Counted from the stretch's first letter, positions 17,102-26,558 are shown. The stretch: DNA of 64,000 nucleotides from Microbacterium ureisolvens (GCF_019511645.1 NZ_JAEUAX010000002.1:310001-374000), one strand, 5' to 3'. Numbers and translations: made by a program. The notes: a model not told the origin generated them from the sequence alone.

Positions 17102-18114
17102 GCGCGCACTCCTTCCAATTCGTCGGCCGTGGCGTGGGCGGCCTCGTCGTCTTCCGGCACGCCCTTGCCGGTGAGGGTGAGGAACACCTCGTCGAGCGTC
17201 GGCTGCTGCACGCTGAGCTCGTCGAGGTACAGCTCCGACTCGCGGAATGCCACCAGCAGGTCGGCGACGCGGTCGGGGTCGCTCATGGGAACGGTGAGGC
17301 GCGCGGCCTCTGGAGACACGATGGCCGTCACGCCGAGCACGCGCGAGATCTCGCGCTGCGCCTCGGCGATGTCGGAGCCGGCGCGCAGCCTCAGCAGCAG
17401 CGAGGCCTGACCGACCGACGCCTTGAGCTCGAGCGCCGTGCCCTCCGCGACCACGGTTCCGCGGTCGATCACGGCGATCCGGTCGGCGAGCTGGTCGGCC
17501 TCGTCGAGGTACTGGGTGGTGAGGAGCACCGTTGACCCGGTGGCGACGAGCCGACGGATGGTGTCCCACATCTGCCCGCGGGTGCGGGGGTCCAGGCCCG
17601 TGGTCGGCTCGTCGAGGAAGATGAGCGGAGGCTGCGCGATGAGGGATGCTGCGAGGTCGAGGCGGCGGCGCATACCGCCGGAGAACTTCGCCAGGGGCCG
17701 GGTGGCGGCCTCGGTGAGCGAGAACTCCTCGAGGAGTTCGGCGGCCTTGCGCTTCGCGTCGATGCGCGACAGACCGAGCAGGCGACCGAAGATGACGAGG
17801 TTCTCGGTGGCCGAGAGGGTCTCGTCGACCGACGCGAACTGGCCGGTCAGGCCGATGAGCTGGCGAACGACGTGCGGCTCGCGCACGACGTCGTAGCCGA
17901 AGATCTCGGCCCTGCCGGCGTCGGGGCGCAGCAGCGTCGCCAGCATGCTGATGGTGGTGGTCTTGCCGGCACCGTTGGGGCCGAGCACACCGTAGACGGT
18001 GCCCGCCTCGACGGTCAGATCGACGCCGTCGACCGCGCGGTTGGCGCCGAAGGTCTTCACGAGCCCTTCGGCACGGACCGCGGGGATGCGGGATGCGGAA
18101 CTGGTGATGGTCAT
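17098..18114 (-). CDS. ABC transporter ATP-binding protein (DrrA-like)
   Basis: A 338-residue ATPase: Walker A GPNGAGKTTT, Q-loop LTGQFASVDETLS, signature FSGGMRRRLDLAASLI, Walker B LIFLDEPTTGLD, and H-loop-like TTQYLDEADQLAD where Gln replaces the common His, as in DrrA relatives. The C-terminal DrrA extension is present (VAEGTALELKASVG, LDELSVQQPTLDEVFLTLTG). It powers the following permease. The start ATG at 18114 is fixed by the conserved VRAEGLVKTFG start; an upstream extension is out of family. Five CTGTC repeats lie 42-101 bases upstream, a likely regulator-binding array. Confidence 0.92.
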   Translation of the reverse strand: MTITSSASRIPAVRAEGLVKTFGANRAVDGVDLTVEAGTVYGVLGPNGAGKTTTISMLATLLRPDAGRAEIFGYDVVREPHVVRQLIGLTGQFASVDETLSATENLVIFGRLLGLSRIDAKRKAAELLEEFSLTEAATRPLAKFSGGMRRRLDLAASLIAQPPLIFLDEPTTGLDPRTRGQMWDTIRRLVATGSTVLLTTQYLDEADQLADRIAVIDRGTVVAEGTALELKASVGQASLLLRLRAGSDIAEAQREISRVLGVTAIVSPEAARLTVPMSDPDRVADLLVAFRESELYLDELSVQQPTLDEVFLTLTGKGVPEDDEAAHATADELEGVRA

Positions 18115-18155
18115 GGGATTCGCCTTTCGACGCCATCCAGAGTGCGCCGCACGTG

Positions 18156-18215
18156 CTGTCACCGTCCTGTCGTGCGGGCGTCGCCGCTGTCGCCGCACTG
18201 TCACGGCGCTGTCAT
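18156..18215. promoter_or_regulatory. array of five 11-bp-phased CTGTC heptads upstream of the ABC exporter
   Basis: CTGTCRY-type heptads start at 18156, 18167, 18187, 18198 and 18209, giving spacings of 11, 20, 11 and 11 bases. Read on the exporter's strand they are GTGACAG-like, and the nearest one lies about where a -35 box (GTGACA) would fall, 42 bases before the ATG. This is the layout used by SARP and OmpR-type activators. Confidence 0.55.
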
Positions 18216-18323
18216 GGCGACGGGGGACGGATGCTGCGGGCCGGCGCAGGCACGGCTGCGAAGACGGCGGCGAAGGACGCCGCCGTCGCGATCGGCGGCT
18301 GACCTCCCTTCCCACCGCCCCGG

Positions 18324-19106
18324 CTACTGCAGCACGCGGCCGCTCAGGGCAAGGGTGAGCCGTCGCGGCATCACGCGCACCGCCCACGCCGCGACGGCGT
18401 TGGCGCGGCCGGAGACGACGCTCGGCGGAACGTCGTCGCGATCGAGCCGGCGGAGGGTCAGCTCCACGACCTGCGCCGGCGTCTGGAAGCGCCCCACGGC
18501 CGCGTCGGCACCGGTGATGTCGAAGAACTCGGTCCTCGTCGCACCCGGGCTCACCGCGATCACGCCGAGCCCCGAGCCCTTCGTCTCGTACGCGAGCGCC
18601 TCGGTGAAGCTCAGCACGAACGCCTTCGTCGCCCCGTACACCGCCATGTTGGGGCACGGCTGGTACGCGCCGGTACTCGCGATGCCCACGAGCGCCCCTC
18701 GCCCGTCGGCGATCATCTCCGGAAGCACCTCGCGCGTGATGGCGACGAGCGCGGCCACGTTGACCTGCACCATCTCGCCGATCCGCGCCGCGTCGGCCTC
18801 GGCGAACGCACCTTTCATGCCGAAGCCGGCGTTATTGACGAGCGTCTGCACCCGCAGCCCTCGCTCGTCGAGTTCCCGCCGCAACGCGGCCGCGGAGTCG
18901 GGCCGGGTGAGGTCGAGGGCGATCGGCGTCGCCCGAATCCCGTGGTCGCGGGTGAGCCGGTCGGCCAGATCGCGCAGCCGGTCCTCACGGCGGGCGACGA
19001 GCACCACGTCGGCGCCGCGGGCGGCGAGCTGCGTCGCGTACTCGACGCCGAGTCCGGCGCTGGCGCCGGTGATGAGCGCGGTCGTCCCGCGGTAGTCCCT
19101 GGTCAT
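18324..19106 (-). CDS. short-chain dehydrogenase/reductase (classical SDR)
   Basis: A 260-residue NAD(P)-dependent SDR. Cofactor motif TALITGASAGLG, NNAG (VNNAGFGMKGAF), active Ser in IASTGAY and the YGATK catalytic pair are present; the Arg residues after the second strand (VARREDRL) suggest NADP(H). The closing region (LTLRRLDRDDVPPSVVSGRANAV) is like the YqjQ/DltE-like SDR group. The ATG at 19106 is chosen; longer readings would run through the operator region. Divergent from and probably controlled by the TetR gene next door. Confidence 0.88.
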   Translation of the reverse strand: MTRDYRGTTALITGASAGLGVEYATQLAARGADVVLVARREDRLRDLADRLTRDHGIRATPIALDLTRPDSAAALRRELDERGLRVQTLVNNAGFGMKGAFAEADAARIGEMVQVNVAALVAITREVLPEMIADGRGALVGIASTGAYQPCPNMAVYGATKAFVLSFTEALAYETKGSGLGVIAVSPGATRTEFFDITGADAAVGRFQTPAQVVELTLRRLDRDDVPPSVVSGRANAVAAWAVRVMPRRLTLALSGRVLQ

Positions 19107-19133
19107 GAGAGCCAATGTAGACACTGACAGCAT

Positions 19134-19150
19134 TGTTGTCAACGCCAACA
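19134..19150. promoter_or_regulatory. candidate TetR operator TGTTG-N7-CAACA
   Basis: A 5-bp inverted repeat with a 7-base spacer sits in the 62-base SDR/tetR divergent gap. A TGACA-N7-TGTCA repeat overlaps it just to the left. It also covers a TTGTCA that could serve as the tetR -35 box, so binding would repress both genes. Confidence 0.45.
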
Positions 19151-19156
19151 TCACAC

Positions 19157-19162
19157 TAAGGT
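19157..19162 (+). promoter_or_regulatory. -10 box TAAGGT, leaderless tetR promoter
   Basis: TAAGGT ends 6 bases before the GTG at 19169. A TTGTCA lies 15 bases upstream. Confidence 0.6.
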
Positions 19163-19168
19163 GGGACC

Positions 19169-19756
19169 GTGACGGAGCGCACCTACCACCACGGCAATCT
19201 GCGGGCGGCGCTGCTCGAGCGAGCGTGGGACGTCGTCGACGAGGAGGGGGCCGACGGCCTCTCGCTACGCCAGCTCGCGCGCGACGTGGGTGTCAGCCAC
19301 GGGGCATCCGCCCGCCACTTCCGCGACAAGGCCGCCCTGCTCGACGCTCTCGCCGCCCTGGGGTTCGCACGCATGAACGCGGCACTGACAGATGCCTCGA
19401 CCCGGCCCGGACCCTTCTCGGAACGATTCGCGGCAGCCGGTCGGGCGTACATCGGCTTCGCGGTGTCGCATCCGGCGGTGCTGGCCGTCATGTACTCCGC
19501 CAAGCACCACCCGGAGGCGTCGGAAGAACTCCGCACGCTCAGCCATGTCGGGATGACAGGGCTGGTCTCCCTCGTCGCGGAGGGGCAGGAAGCCGGGGAG
19601 GTCCGCGCCGGCCCGCCGGAACGCCATGCACTCGTCGCGTTCGCATCGGTGCACGGCGTCGCGACGCTCGCGACCGACGACCTGCTGAACGGCGTGCCGT
19701 GGGAGACCGCGGCCGACGCGGTCATCGACTTCGTGCGCAGCGGCCTCCAGCCGTAG
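19169..19756 (+). CDS. TetR family transcriptional regulator
   Basis: A 195-residue repressor. The helix-turn-helix is typical (ERTYHHGNLRAALLERAWDVVDEEGADGLSLRQLARDVGVS, then HFRDKAALLDAL), and the C-terminal ligand domain resembles the TetR_C_13/WHG type. It starts with GTG directly after a leaderless promoter and faces the SDR gene, so SDR is its probable target and a small hydrophobic molecule its probable inducer. Confidence 0.88.
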   Translation: MTERTYHHGNLRAALLERAWDVVDEEGADGLSLRQLARDVGVSHGASARHFRDKAALLDALAALGFARMNAALTDASTRPGPFSERFAAAGRAYIGFAVSHPAVLAVMYSAKHHPEASEELRTLSHVGMTGLVSLVAEGQEAGEVRAGPPERHALVAFASVHGVATLATDDLLNGVPWETAADAVIDFVRSGLQP

Positions 19757-19794
19757 ACCCGGAGTGCGGGCGAGTTCAGGCAGAACGACAGCGA

Positions 19795-19828
19795 CGGATG
19801 CCTCGACCCGGCCGGGTCGAGGCATCCG
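19795..19828. terminator. 34-bp perfect palindrome, bidirectional terminator between tetR and the subtilase
   Basis: The left arm is CGGATGCCTCGACCCGG and the right arm its exact complement, with no loop bases. It lies past the tetR stop and 28 bases past the subtilase stop. The same 34 bases recur at 24011-24044. Confidence 0.8.
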
Positions 19829-19855
19829 CCGTTCCTCACCGCTGCGACGCGCGCG

Positions 19856-22800
19856 TCACTGCAGGGCGATGGCGTCGATCACCGTCTCCTTGAAGACGCC
19901 GCCGGCGGCGTCCCAGGCCTCCGACTTCAGCGCGATCTTCGTCGTGCCCTTCGGCGGGGTGATGGTGGCGGAGTACGCGCCGGCGGACCCGCTTACGGCG
20001 ACGGCGGTCCACGTCTTGCCGGTGTCGTACGACGCCCACAGCTTCAAGCCCTGAATCGCGGACCCCGTCGAGCCGTCCTGGTGCGAGACGACGGGCTTGA
20101 GCACGACCTTCTTGCCCGACGCGACGTTCAGGCCCGTGAGGTCCTGCACGCCGTAGTCGAGCTGCAGCAGCGGCAGGATCGTCGCGGCATCCGCCGTGCC
20201 GCTCGTGAAGGTCCACTCCGTCGATACCTTGGTCGACTGCGTCCACCAGCGCTCGTACCGGCTGGTCCCGAAGGCGAGGCGGTACGTGTGCTCCTCCGCA
20301 GGCGCCTGCAGCCATCCGGAGGGGTACTCGCTCGTGGCAATCAACACGTCGTCCTGCCACAGCTCGAACCAGCTGTCGGTGCCCCCGTCAGGACCGTCCG
20401 TGTTCGGATGCCCCTCGCCGTCGACGCGGTACGGCAGGTTGACCCCGAGTGTGTCGCCGTCGCGGTACACGGATGCCTGCCACGGGCTCGCCGGAGCGGG
20501 CAGCAGACCGCCGTGCACCACCTGGCCGAGCAGCGTCTGCGTGCCGGTCTCGCCGGGCGCGTAGAAGCGCTCCTCCCCACGGAACCGGGTCGGGAAGACC
20601 GTCGCGTCGCCGCCGCCCGCGTACGCCTCGGCGTCGTGCTGGTAGAGCACGTCAGGGTCGGCGTAGTAGTGGATCGTGCGGTCGACGATCGGCTCGTCGG
20701 TCCAGCGGACGAACCCGATGTAGGTCGCAGGCGTCCGGACCATGTGCCACTCCTGCAGCGAGCTGCCGGCGACCTGCCCCCGCATCTCGCTCTCGACCGT
20801 CGCCGTATTGGCCGAGTCGAGACGGTAGGCCAGCGAAGACGGGATGCCCTGCTCGACCTTGCCGAACACGTAGTCGTACGGCGCGTACGGGTGTCCCGTG
20901 CCGGTGACCTTGGCCCCCTTCTTGCCCGACGCGAGCGCGACGACCTCGAGCCCCTTCGCACGCGAGAGCGTGAGGGTCGGCAGCACCTTGTCGGGGAACT
21001 CGCCCATCGCCCGGAAGTCGATCTCCTCCCAGTAGGGTCCGTCGGTCGCCCCGTAGGCGATCAGGGCGAGAGCCCCGGCGTCCTTGGCGGCCTCGGCCTG
21101 CGCGTTGAGAAGCAGGATCCTGGGGTCGCCCGCGGGGGCGGGGTGAGCCTCGACGAGCGCGATCTTGCCCGTGACGTCGGCCTCCGCGAGCTCAGCAGGC
21201 GTGCCCGCACCGGCGTCGACGATCGCCGCGCTGACCTTGCCGGTGAGCTCGGGCGACGTCACGCCGTAGCGCAGCTCCTCGGAGAGGTCGATGGACGCCG
21301 ACCCCGCGGACACCTTCACGTCGAGTTCGGGAGCCCCCAGCATCCAGCTCTCCCCGAGGGTCTCCTCGCCTTCGAGCTCACCCTGCGCGAGCATGTACAC
21401 GGCATCCGGAAGGCCTCCTTGGCTGATGATCGCGCTGTTCGCCGTCGTCTGCCGCACGGGGCCCCACCGACCGGGCAGGGTGCGCGCGAGCACCTGCTCG
21501 TAGTTGGTCACCTGTGCCTTCTTCTCGGTGTCGACCGTGACCGGCAGCGCCCGCGTCCCGTCGATCTCGACCGGGTACTCGCCGAGTTCGGGCAGGTCGA
21601 CGTCGAGCGTGAAGAGCGTCGTGCCGGAGATGAGCGCGGCGCCCGGCCGGTTGTTGATGAGGGTGCCGAGGATCGCGTAGCGGCCGAGCGGGAGGCGCAC
21701 ATCCGCCTTGCCACCTTTGATCTGCACGAACTTCTCGTACGACGGGTCGTCGATGCCGTAGAACGTCGCGATGCTCGCCGACTCGACGGGCAGCCCGTCG
21801 GGCTGTGTCGCGGTGAGGTGCACTGTTGCCATGTTGGGCTCGATCTGGAAGCCGATAACCGTGCGCACGGCGGAGAATCCGGCGCCGGCCGCCGTCACGG
21901 TCCCCGTGTAGAAGTCGGGGTCGTCGGCGTGCGGGTCGATCGTCACGTCAACGGATGCCGTGCCGTGCGCGGGCACCGTGAGGGTGTCGGCCGAGAGGCT
22001 CAGGAGACCAGCGGGCGCCTGCTGCCCGTCGGGCCCGGATACCGCGGGCACGAGGTGCAGCGTCAGGTCGGTGTCTCCCGTGTTGGTGTACGTGAGGGTC
22101 TTGGTGCGCGGCTCCTGCGTCGCCCGCGGCGACATGAAAACACCGAACGACAGTGACGCCGGGTCCGCGTACAGCGGCTGGCCGAGCGCGGTTGGGATCA
22201 TGACCTTGCCGGCGCCTTCGCGCCAGATGTCGCCGTACGTCGGCACGGCCGTTCCCATGAGGACGGCCTTCAGCGCTTCGCCGTCGAGGTCGGGCCGGGC
22301 AGACTTGAGGATCGCTGCCGCACCCGCGACGGCGGGGGCTGCCATCGAGGTGCCGCCGTTGACGAAGTAGAGCTGGTCCGCGGGGATCTCGGGCATCGTG
22401 CCCGCGGCGCGGGCCGCGAGGATCTCGGCGCCGGGCGCGGTGATGTCGGGCTTGACGCCGGCGTCACCGAACCGAGGCCCACGAGACGAGAACGTCGCGA
22501 TGCCGTCCCACTGGTTGAGCGCACCGACGGTGAGCGCGGACTGCGCCGTGCCGGGGGTGGTGACGGTGGTCGCACCGTGCTCGCCGTCGTTGCCCGCGGC
22601 GATCACGACGAGCGTGTCGTACCGCTCCGAGATGGAGTCGACCGCGAGCGAGCCGGGGTCGGTGCCGTCGGTGTACTCACCCTGGATGCCGAGGCTCATG
22701 TTGATGACGTCGGCGCCCTGCTGGGCGGCCCACTCCATCGCGTCGATGATCCACGACGTCGCGCCTTCGTTGTGCGCGTTGATGACGCGCGCGTTGAGGA

Positions 22801-23668
22801 GCTTCGCACCGTACGCGATGCCGCGGTTGTCGCCGCCGGAAGCCTCGCCTGAGCCCGCGACGATCGATGCGACGTGCGTTCCGTGGCCGAATTCATCCTT
22901 GGGGCTTCCGGAACCCGTGAAGTCCTTCTCGGCGATGACGATCCCCTCGTCGAGGTCGGGATGCGTCGTGTCGATGCCCGAGTCCAGCACCGCGATGACG
23001 GTGCCGGTTCCGTTCAGACCCGCCTCCCACGCGGCGGGCGCGCCGATCTGCGGGGCAGACGTGAGGTCGGCGCCCGTCACGGGCGAGTCGAGCCACACCT
23101 TCTCGACGGCGTCGCCCTCCGCGAGCTCTTCGACGAGCGCGGGCGCGCCCTCGGCGGGCACCTCACCCGAGACGGCATCGATGGACTCGAGGGTGCGGTC
23201 GGCGTCGACGTCGAGTGCCTTCCACTGGGCGGCGGATGCCTTGGCATCCGCGTCGTCCGCGGGCTTCACGATGACGGGGACGCCGCTGCCTCCGATGGAG
23301 GCCAGTGTCTTGACGTCGAACAGGTTGAGGTCGAGCTCGCCGGGGACGAGCGCCGCGACATCCGACGGGATCACGTAGTAGTGGTCCTCGTCGCCGTAGG
23401 CGGAGTAGCTCACGGGCACGTTCGAGGCCCGGGGCGCGGGCGTGAACTCGACGACCGGCTTTCCGGACGCGTCCTCGTGCAGTGCGACCTTGTCGCCCGT
23501 GATCAGGGTGACGGGCGCGGACGGCGGCGTCGATACCCACCCCGAGGTCGCCGGGGGTGCGGGGGTGGCGGGTGCTGCTGCGGCGGCGGCGGGCGCTGTC
23601 ACCGCCGTCGCCGCTGCGATGACCCCGGCGGCGACGATGGCGCCGCTCTTTCTGGCTCTGTACCTCAC
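19856..23668 (-). CDS. secreted S8 (subtilisin-like) serine protease with PA insert
   Basis: A 1270-residue secreted protease. It has a signal peptide (about residues 1-33, alanine-rich, AAAA cleavage region), then a propeptide-like region to about 200. The S8 domain has Asp229 in VLDSGIDTTHPDL, His262 in FGHGTHVA, oxyanion Asn360 in AAGNDG and Ser441 in GGTSMAAP. A protease-associated-like segment lies later (IVDAGAGTPAELAEADVTGKIALVEAHP), followed by beta-rich C-terminal domains ending in a bacterial Ig-like region. Fn3-like segments follow the catalytic domain (LTYTNTGDTDLTLHL). The GTG start has an AGGAG site. Likely scavenges protein outside the cell. The promoter region carries LacI-type operator matches. 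Confidence 0.92.
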   Translation of the reverse strand: MRYRARKSGAIVAAGVIAAATAVTAPAAAAAAPATPAPPATSGWVSTPPSAPVTLITGDKVALHEDASGKPVVEFTPAPRASNVPVSYSAYGDEDHYYVIPSDVAALVPGELDLNLFDVKTLASIGGSGVPVIVKPADDADAKASAAQWKALDVDADRTLESIDAVSGEVPAEGAPALVEELAEGDAVEKVWLDSPVTGADLTSAPQIGAPAAWEAGLNGTGTVIAVLDSGIDTTHPDLDEGIVIAEKDFTGSGSPKDEFGHGTHVASIVAGSGEASGGDNRGIAYGAKLLNARVINAHNEGATSWIIDAMEWAAQQGADVINMSLGIQGEYTDGTDPGSLAVDSISERYDTLVVIAAGNDGEHGATTVTTPGTAQSALTVGALNQWDGIATFSSRGPRFGDAGVKPDITAPGAEILAARAAGTMPEIPADQLYFVNGGTSMAAPAVAGAAAILKSARPDLDGEALKAVLMGTAVPTYGDIWREGAGKVMIPTALGQPLYADPASLSFGVFMSPRATQEPRTKTLTYTNTGDTDLTLHLVPAVSGPDGQQAPAGLLSLSADTLTVPAHGTASVDVTIDPHADDPDFYTGTVTAAGAGFSAVRTVIGFQIEPNMATVHLTATQPDGLPVESASIATFYGIDDPSYEKFVQIKGGKADVRLPLGRYAILGTLINNRPGAALISGTTLFTLDVDLPELGEYPVEIDGTRALPVTVDTEKKAQVTNYEQVLARTLPGRWGPVRQTTANSAIISQGGLPDAVYMLAQGELEGEETLGESWMLGAPELDVKVSAGSASIDLSEELRYGVTSPELTGKVSAAIVDAGAGTPAELAEADVTGKIALVEAHPAPAGDPRILLLNAQAEAAKDAGALALIAYGATDGPYWEEIDFRAMGEFPDKVLPTLTLSRAKGLEVVALASGKKGAKVTGTGHPYAPYDYVFGKVEQGIPSSLAYRLDSANTATVESEMRGQVAGSSLQEWHMVRTPATYIGFVRWTDEPIVDRTIHYYADPDVLYQHDAEAYAGGGDATVFPTRFRGEERFYAPGETGTQTLLGQVVHGGLLPAPASPWQASVYRDGDTLGVNLPYRVDGEGHPNTDGPDGGTDSWFELWQDDVLIATSEYPSGWLQAPAEEHTYRLAFGTSRYERWWTQSTKVSTEWTFTSGTADAATILPLLQLDYGVQDLTGLNVASGKKVVLKPVVSHQDGSTGSAIQGLKLWASYDTGKTWTAVAVSGSAGAYSATITPPKGTTKIALKSEAWDAAGGVFKETVIDAIALQ

Positions 23669-23786
23669 ATGTGCTCCTGTGCTTGCGGGAGCCAGCGGCG
23701 CGGCAGACCGTGGTGTTTCGTGGGGACCGGATGCCGAAGATCGCCGTCAGCATCCATGCCGATCGATGCGTCGACTCAAACAGCGG

Positions 23787-23800
23787 TGGGAGCGCTCCCG
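23787..23800. promoter_or_regulatory. CebR/CelR-like operator TGGGAGCGCTCCCG
   Basis: Thirteen of fourteen bases match TGGGAGCGCTCCCA, the published box for the cellulose repressors CebR/CelR (LacI family). The inner 12 bases are a perfect palindrome. It lies 119 bases before the subtilase start. Confidence 0.6.
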
Positions 23801-23830
23801 CAAGGGTCCCGCGCGGAAATTTACATGGAC

Positions 23831-23843
23831 GGAAAGCGTTGTC
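23831..23843. promoter_or_regulatory. second LacI-type half-palindrome GGAAAGCGTTGTC
   Basis: This has the AAAGCGTT core of LacI-family sites and lies 44 bases from the CebR-like box, close to four helical turns. Weak on its own. Confidence 0.35.
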
Positions 23844-24010
23844 ACAGGCCCGGAGCCGGCGAAATATGTTGTGATCAGCCACTTACCGATCGGCAGCGTA
23901 TACGATCCCTGAGCGAGGTCACAGAGTCGTTACACGCCCGACATGGCAGCGATGCGGGTAGCCCTCAGCCCGGGCGCGCGTCATCCCGCCCGCGACAGCA
24001 GCCGGAACGA

Positions 24011-24044
24011 CGGATGCCTCGACCCGGCCGGGTCGAGGCATCCG
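24011..24044. terminator. second copy of the 34-bp perfect palindrome, glyS terminator
   Basis: Identical to 19795-19828, and extended here by one more A-T pair (24010/24045). It starts 12 bases past the glyS stop on the minus strand. Confidence 0.8.
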
Positions 24045-24056
24045 TTCTCCTGCGGG

Positions 24057-25442
24057 TCAGGCGCCCTTCAGGCGCTCCGCGAGGTACGCGTGCAGACCCT
24101 CGAGCGGGACGCGCTCCTGGCCCATCGTGTCGCGGTCGCGCACGGTCACGGCTCGGTCGTCGAGCGAGTCGAAGTCGACCGTCACGCAGAAGGGCGTGCC
24201 GATCTCGTCCTGGCGACGATAGCGGCGGCCGATGGCGCCGGCGTCGTCGAAGTCGATGTTCCAGTCGCCACGCAGGGTCTCGGCGACCTCGCGGGCGATC
24301 GGGGAGAGCTGCTCGTTGCGCGACAGCGGGAGCACCGCGACCTTGACCGGGGCCAGACGCGGATCGAGCTTGAGCACCGTTCGGGTGTCGGTGCCGCCCT
24401 TCGCGTTCGGGGCCTCCTCCTCGTGGTACGCGTCGACGAGGAACGCCATCATCGCGCGGGTGAGGCCGAACGACGGCTCGATGACGTAGGGGATGTACTT
24501 CTCGCCCGAGGCCTGGTCGAAGTAGGTCAGCGACTGACCCGATGCCTCGGAGTGCGAACCGAGGTCGTAATCGGTGCGGTTGGCGACGCCCATGAGCTCG
24601 CCCCACTCCTTGCCGGCGAAGCCGAAGCGGTACTCGACGTCGATCGTGCCGTCGGAGTAGTGGGCGCGGTCCTCTTCGGGCACGTCGAACCGGCGCATGT
24701 TGTCGGGGTCGATGCCGAGGCCGACGAACCAGTCCCAGCACTCGTCCACCCAGTGCTCGAACCACTCCTGCGCCTCGGCCGGCGGCACGAAGTACTCGAT
24801 CTCCATCTGCTCGAACTCGCGCGTGCGGAAGATGAAGTTTCCGGGAGTGATCTCGTTGCGGAACGCCTTGCCGACCTGGCCGATGCCGAACGGCGGCTTC
24901 TTGCGGCTCGCGGTGAGCACGTTCGAGAAGTTCACGAAGATGCCCTGCGCCGTCTCAGGACGCAGGTAGTACAGGCCGCTCTCGTCGTCGACGACGCCGA
25001 GGTAGGTCTTCACGAGGCCCGAGAACGCCTTGGGCTCCGTGTACTGCCCCTTGGTGCCGCAGTTCGGGCACGGGACGTCCGCGAGACCGTTCTCGGCCTT
25101 GCGCCCCTTGCGGGCCTCGAAGTCCTCGATGAGGTTGTCGGCACGGAAGCGCTTGTGGCAGTGCAGGCACTCGACCAGCGGGTCGGTGAACGTCGCGACG
25201 TGGCCGGAGGCCTCCCACACGCGCTTGGGCAGGATGATCGACGAGTCGAGCCCCACCATGTCGCCGCGGCCGCGCACGAACGTCTGCCACCACTGGCGGC
25301 GGATGTTCTCCTTGAGCTCGGTGCCGAGGGGGCCGTAATCCCATGCCGATCGGGACCCGCCGTAGATCTCACCCGCTTGGAACACGAACCCGCGATGACG
25401 GGCGAGGGCGATGACTTTGTCGAGGCGAGACTGCTCGGCCAC
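24057..25442 (-). CDS. glyS: glycyl-tRNA synthetase (alpha2 type)
   Basis: A 461-residue class II synthetase charging tRNA-Gly. Class II motif 1 lies near [17 protein letters not shown], motif 2 is [31 protein letters not shown], and motif 3 is [15 protein letters not shown] zinc-binding insertion of the bacterial alpha2 type is seen as CLHCHKRF and CPNCGTKG. The anticodon-binding domain follows ([39 protein letters not shown]). The GTG at 25442 with GGAG five bases before it is chosen; the longer reading runs into the preceding gene. A core gene, so this part of the window is ordinary chromosome. Confidence 0.96.
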   Translation of the reverse strand: MAEQSRLDKVIALARHRGFVFQAGEIYGGSRSAWDYGPLGTELKENIRRQWWQTFVRGRGDMVGLDSSIILPKRVWEASGHVATFTDPLVECLHCHKRFRADNLIEDFEARKGRKAENGLADVPCPNCGTKGQYTEPKAFSGLVKTYLGVVDDESGLYYLRPETAQGIFVNFSNVLTASRKKPPFGIGQVGKAFRNEITPGNFIFRTREFEQMEIEYFVPPAEAQEWFEHWVDECWDWFVGLGIDPDNMRRFDVPEEDRAHYSDGTIDVEYRFGFAGKEWGELMGVANRTDYDLGSHSEASGQSLTYFDQASGEKYIPYVIEPSFGLTRAMMAFLVDAYHEEEAPNAKGGTDTRTVLKLDPRLAPVKVAVLPLSRNEQLSPIAREVAETLRGDWNIDFDDAGAIGRRYRRQDEIGTPFCVTVDFDSLDDRAVTVRDRDTMGQERVPLEGLHAYLAERLKGA

Positions 25443-25512
25443 GGTGGCTCCAATGGTCGGGAGGGGGATGCACGAGGGTGCGAGAGGCCGCTGAACGCGG
25501 CATCCGTCGATT

Positions 25513-26547
25513 CTAGTCGTCGCGCGCAGCCGGCCCGGTGTCGCCATCCGCCCGCTCGAACGCGCGGTCCCACTCCTGCAGCTCCTTGCGGCGGCCGATG
25601 AGGCCGTCGAGCGACACCTGGAAGTGCAGGCCACGCCGGGCGTTGACCTGCTTGATGTTCTCGAGGAGCTCCGTCGAGAACGAGGTCAGCGCGGTGCGCA
25701 CCTCGCGGACGCGGTCCACCGGGTCGTCCCACAGATCGGGGTGCTGCAGGATGTCGAGGAGGTAGTCGCGGTCGAGCGCCGCGGTGAGCTTCCGCAGCGT
25801 CTCGCCGTACTCCACGGCGGCCGTCGCCCGCTGGCCCTCGTCGCCCTTGCGGTCGAGGCGGTCGAAGAGCTCGGTGGTGTTGTTCGCGACGGTCACGATC
25901 TCGCCCGCCACTTCGGTGGCGTCGTGGTTTCCGGATGCTCCGGCCGCCGCGTACTCGCCGCTCAGAGCGCGCAGCCGCCCGACGAGCGGGCGCACGGTGT
26001 CGGGAAGCGGTGCGTGATGACCGGACGCACCGTGGCGCCGCCGCCGCAGCACCGCCCACAGCGCACCGCCGGCGGCAACCAGCACCACGAGACCCAGCAC
26101 GCCGCCGACCACCAGACCGCCGTCCACCCCACCACCCTGGCTCGCCTCGGCGGGGGTCGCGGCGACCACCCCGTCGACGGTCTGCAGGATCGCGTCCTCG
26201 AGCGAGTCGGCGGAGTCCTCGGCCTCGTTCGCGATGCGCAGGGCCTCGCCGGTCTCCAGCACGCGCGAACCCGCGGAGAGGTCGTCGCCGACCGCGACGA
26301 TGATCGTCTGGTATCCAGGGAGCCCCGCGAGCTCCGTCACGATGTCCCCGCCCGTCGCCTCGAGCGCCGCGTTGTCGGAGAACACCGCGACCGCGATCGA
26401 CTCGTCGGTCACCTGCTGCTCCAACGTCTGCCGCAGGGCGTCGGCGCCCTGCACCTCGTCCGACACGTAGACGTTGTTCTGCGCGAGCGCCTCCTCGGCC
26501 TCGTCGACGTAGACGCCGGAGCCGTCGGCGGCGAGGGTGTGCAGCAT
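25513..26547 (-). CDS. single-pass membrane protein with extracellular TPM-like domain
   Basis: A 344-residue protein of unclear function. The N-terminal 160 residues ([48 protein letters not shown]) resemble the TPM-like fold of actinobacterial Rv1476-type membrane proteins, although no signal peptide is evident. One membrane helix is at about 170-195 ([23 protein letters not shown]), followed by an arginine cluster, so the 150-residue helical C-terminus should be cytoplasmic. The ATG at 26547 comes 11 bases after the stop of the VWA lipoprotein gene, so the two form an operon and probably act together. Earlier in-frame starts overlap the previous gene. Confidence 0.6.
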   Translation of the reverse strand: MLHTLAADGSGVYVDEAEEALAQNNVYVSDEVQGADALRQTLEQQVTDESIAVAVFSDNAALEATGGDIVTELAGLPGYQTIIVAVGDDLSAGSRVLETGEALRIANEAEDSADSLEDAILQTVDGVVAATPAEASQGGGVDGGLVVGGVLGLVVLVAAGGALWAVLRRRRHGASGHHAPLPDTVRPLVGRLRALSGEYAAAGASGNHDATEVAGEIVTVANNTTELFDRLDRKGDEGQRATAAVEYGETLRKLTAALDRDYLLDILQHPDLWDDPVDRVREVRTALTSFSTELLENIKQVNARRGLHFQVSLDGLIGRRKELQEWDRAFERADGDTGPAARDD

Positions 26548-26558
26548 CCGTCCGCCGT

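Larger units (their letters stand above)
23669..24009. other. intergenic region upstream of the subtilase
   Basis: About 340 bases without a gene. They are less GC-rich than the surroundings near 23810-23900 and hold two LacI-type operator matches. No RNA gene is recognised. The AT-rich part is a plausible promoter, but I cannot fix its -10 box. Confidence 0.6.

Noticed and set aside
20081..22156. 691-codon open frame antisense to the protease
   Set aside because: It mirrors the high-GC codon pattern of the protease gene, has arginine-rich low-complexity content and matches no family; the minus-strand protease has signal peptide and catalytic triad.
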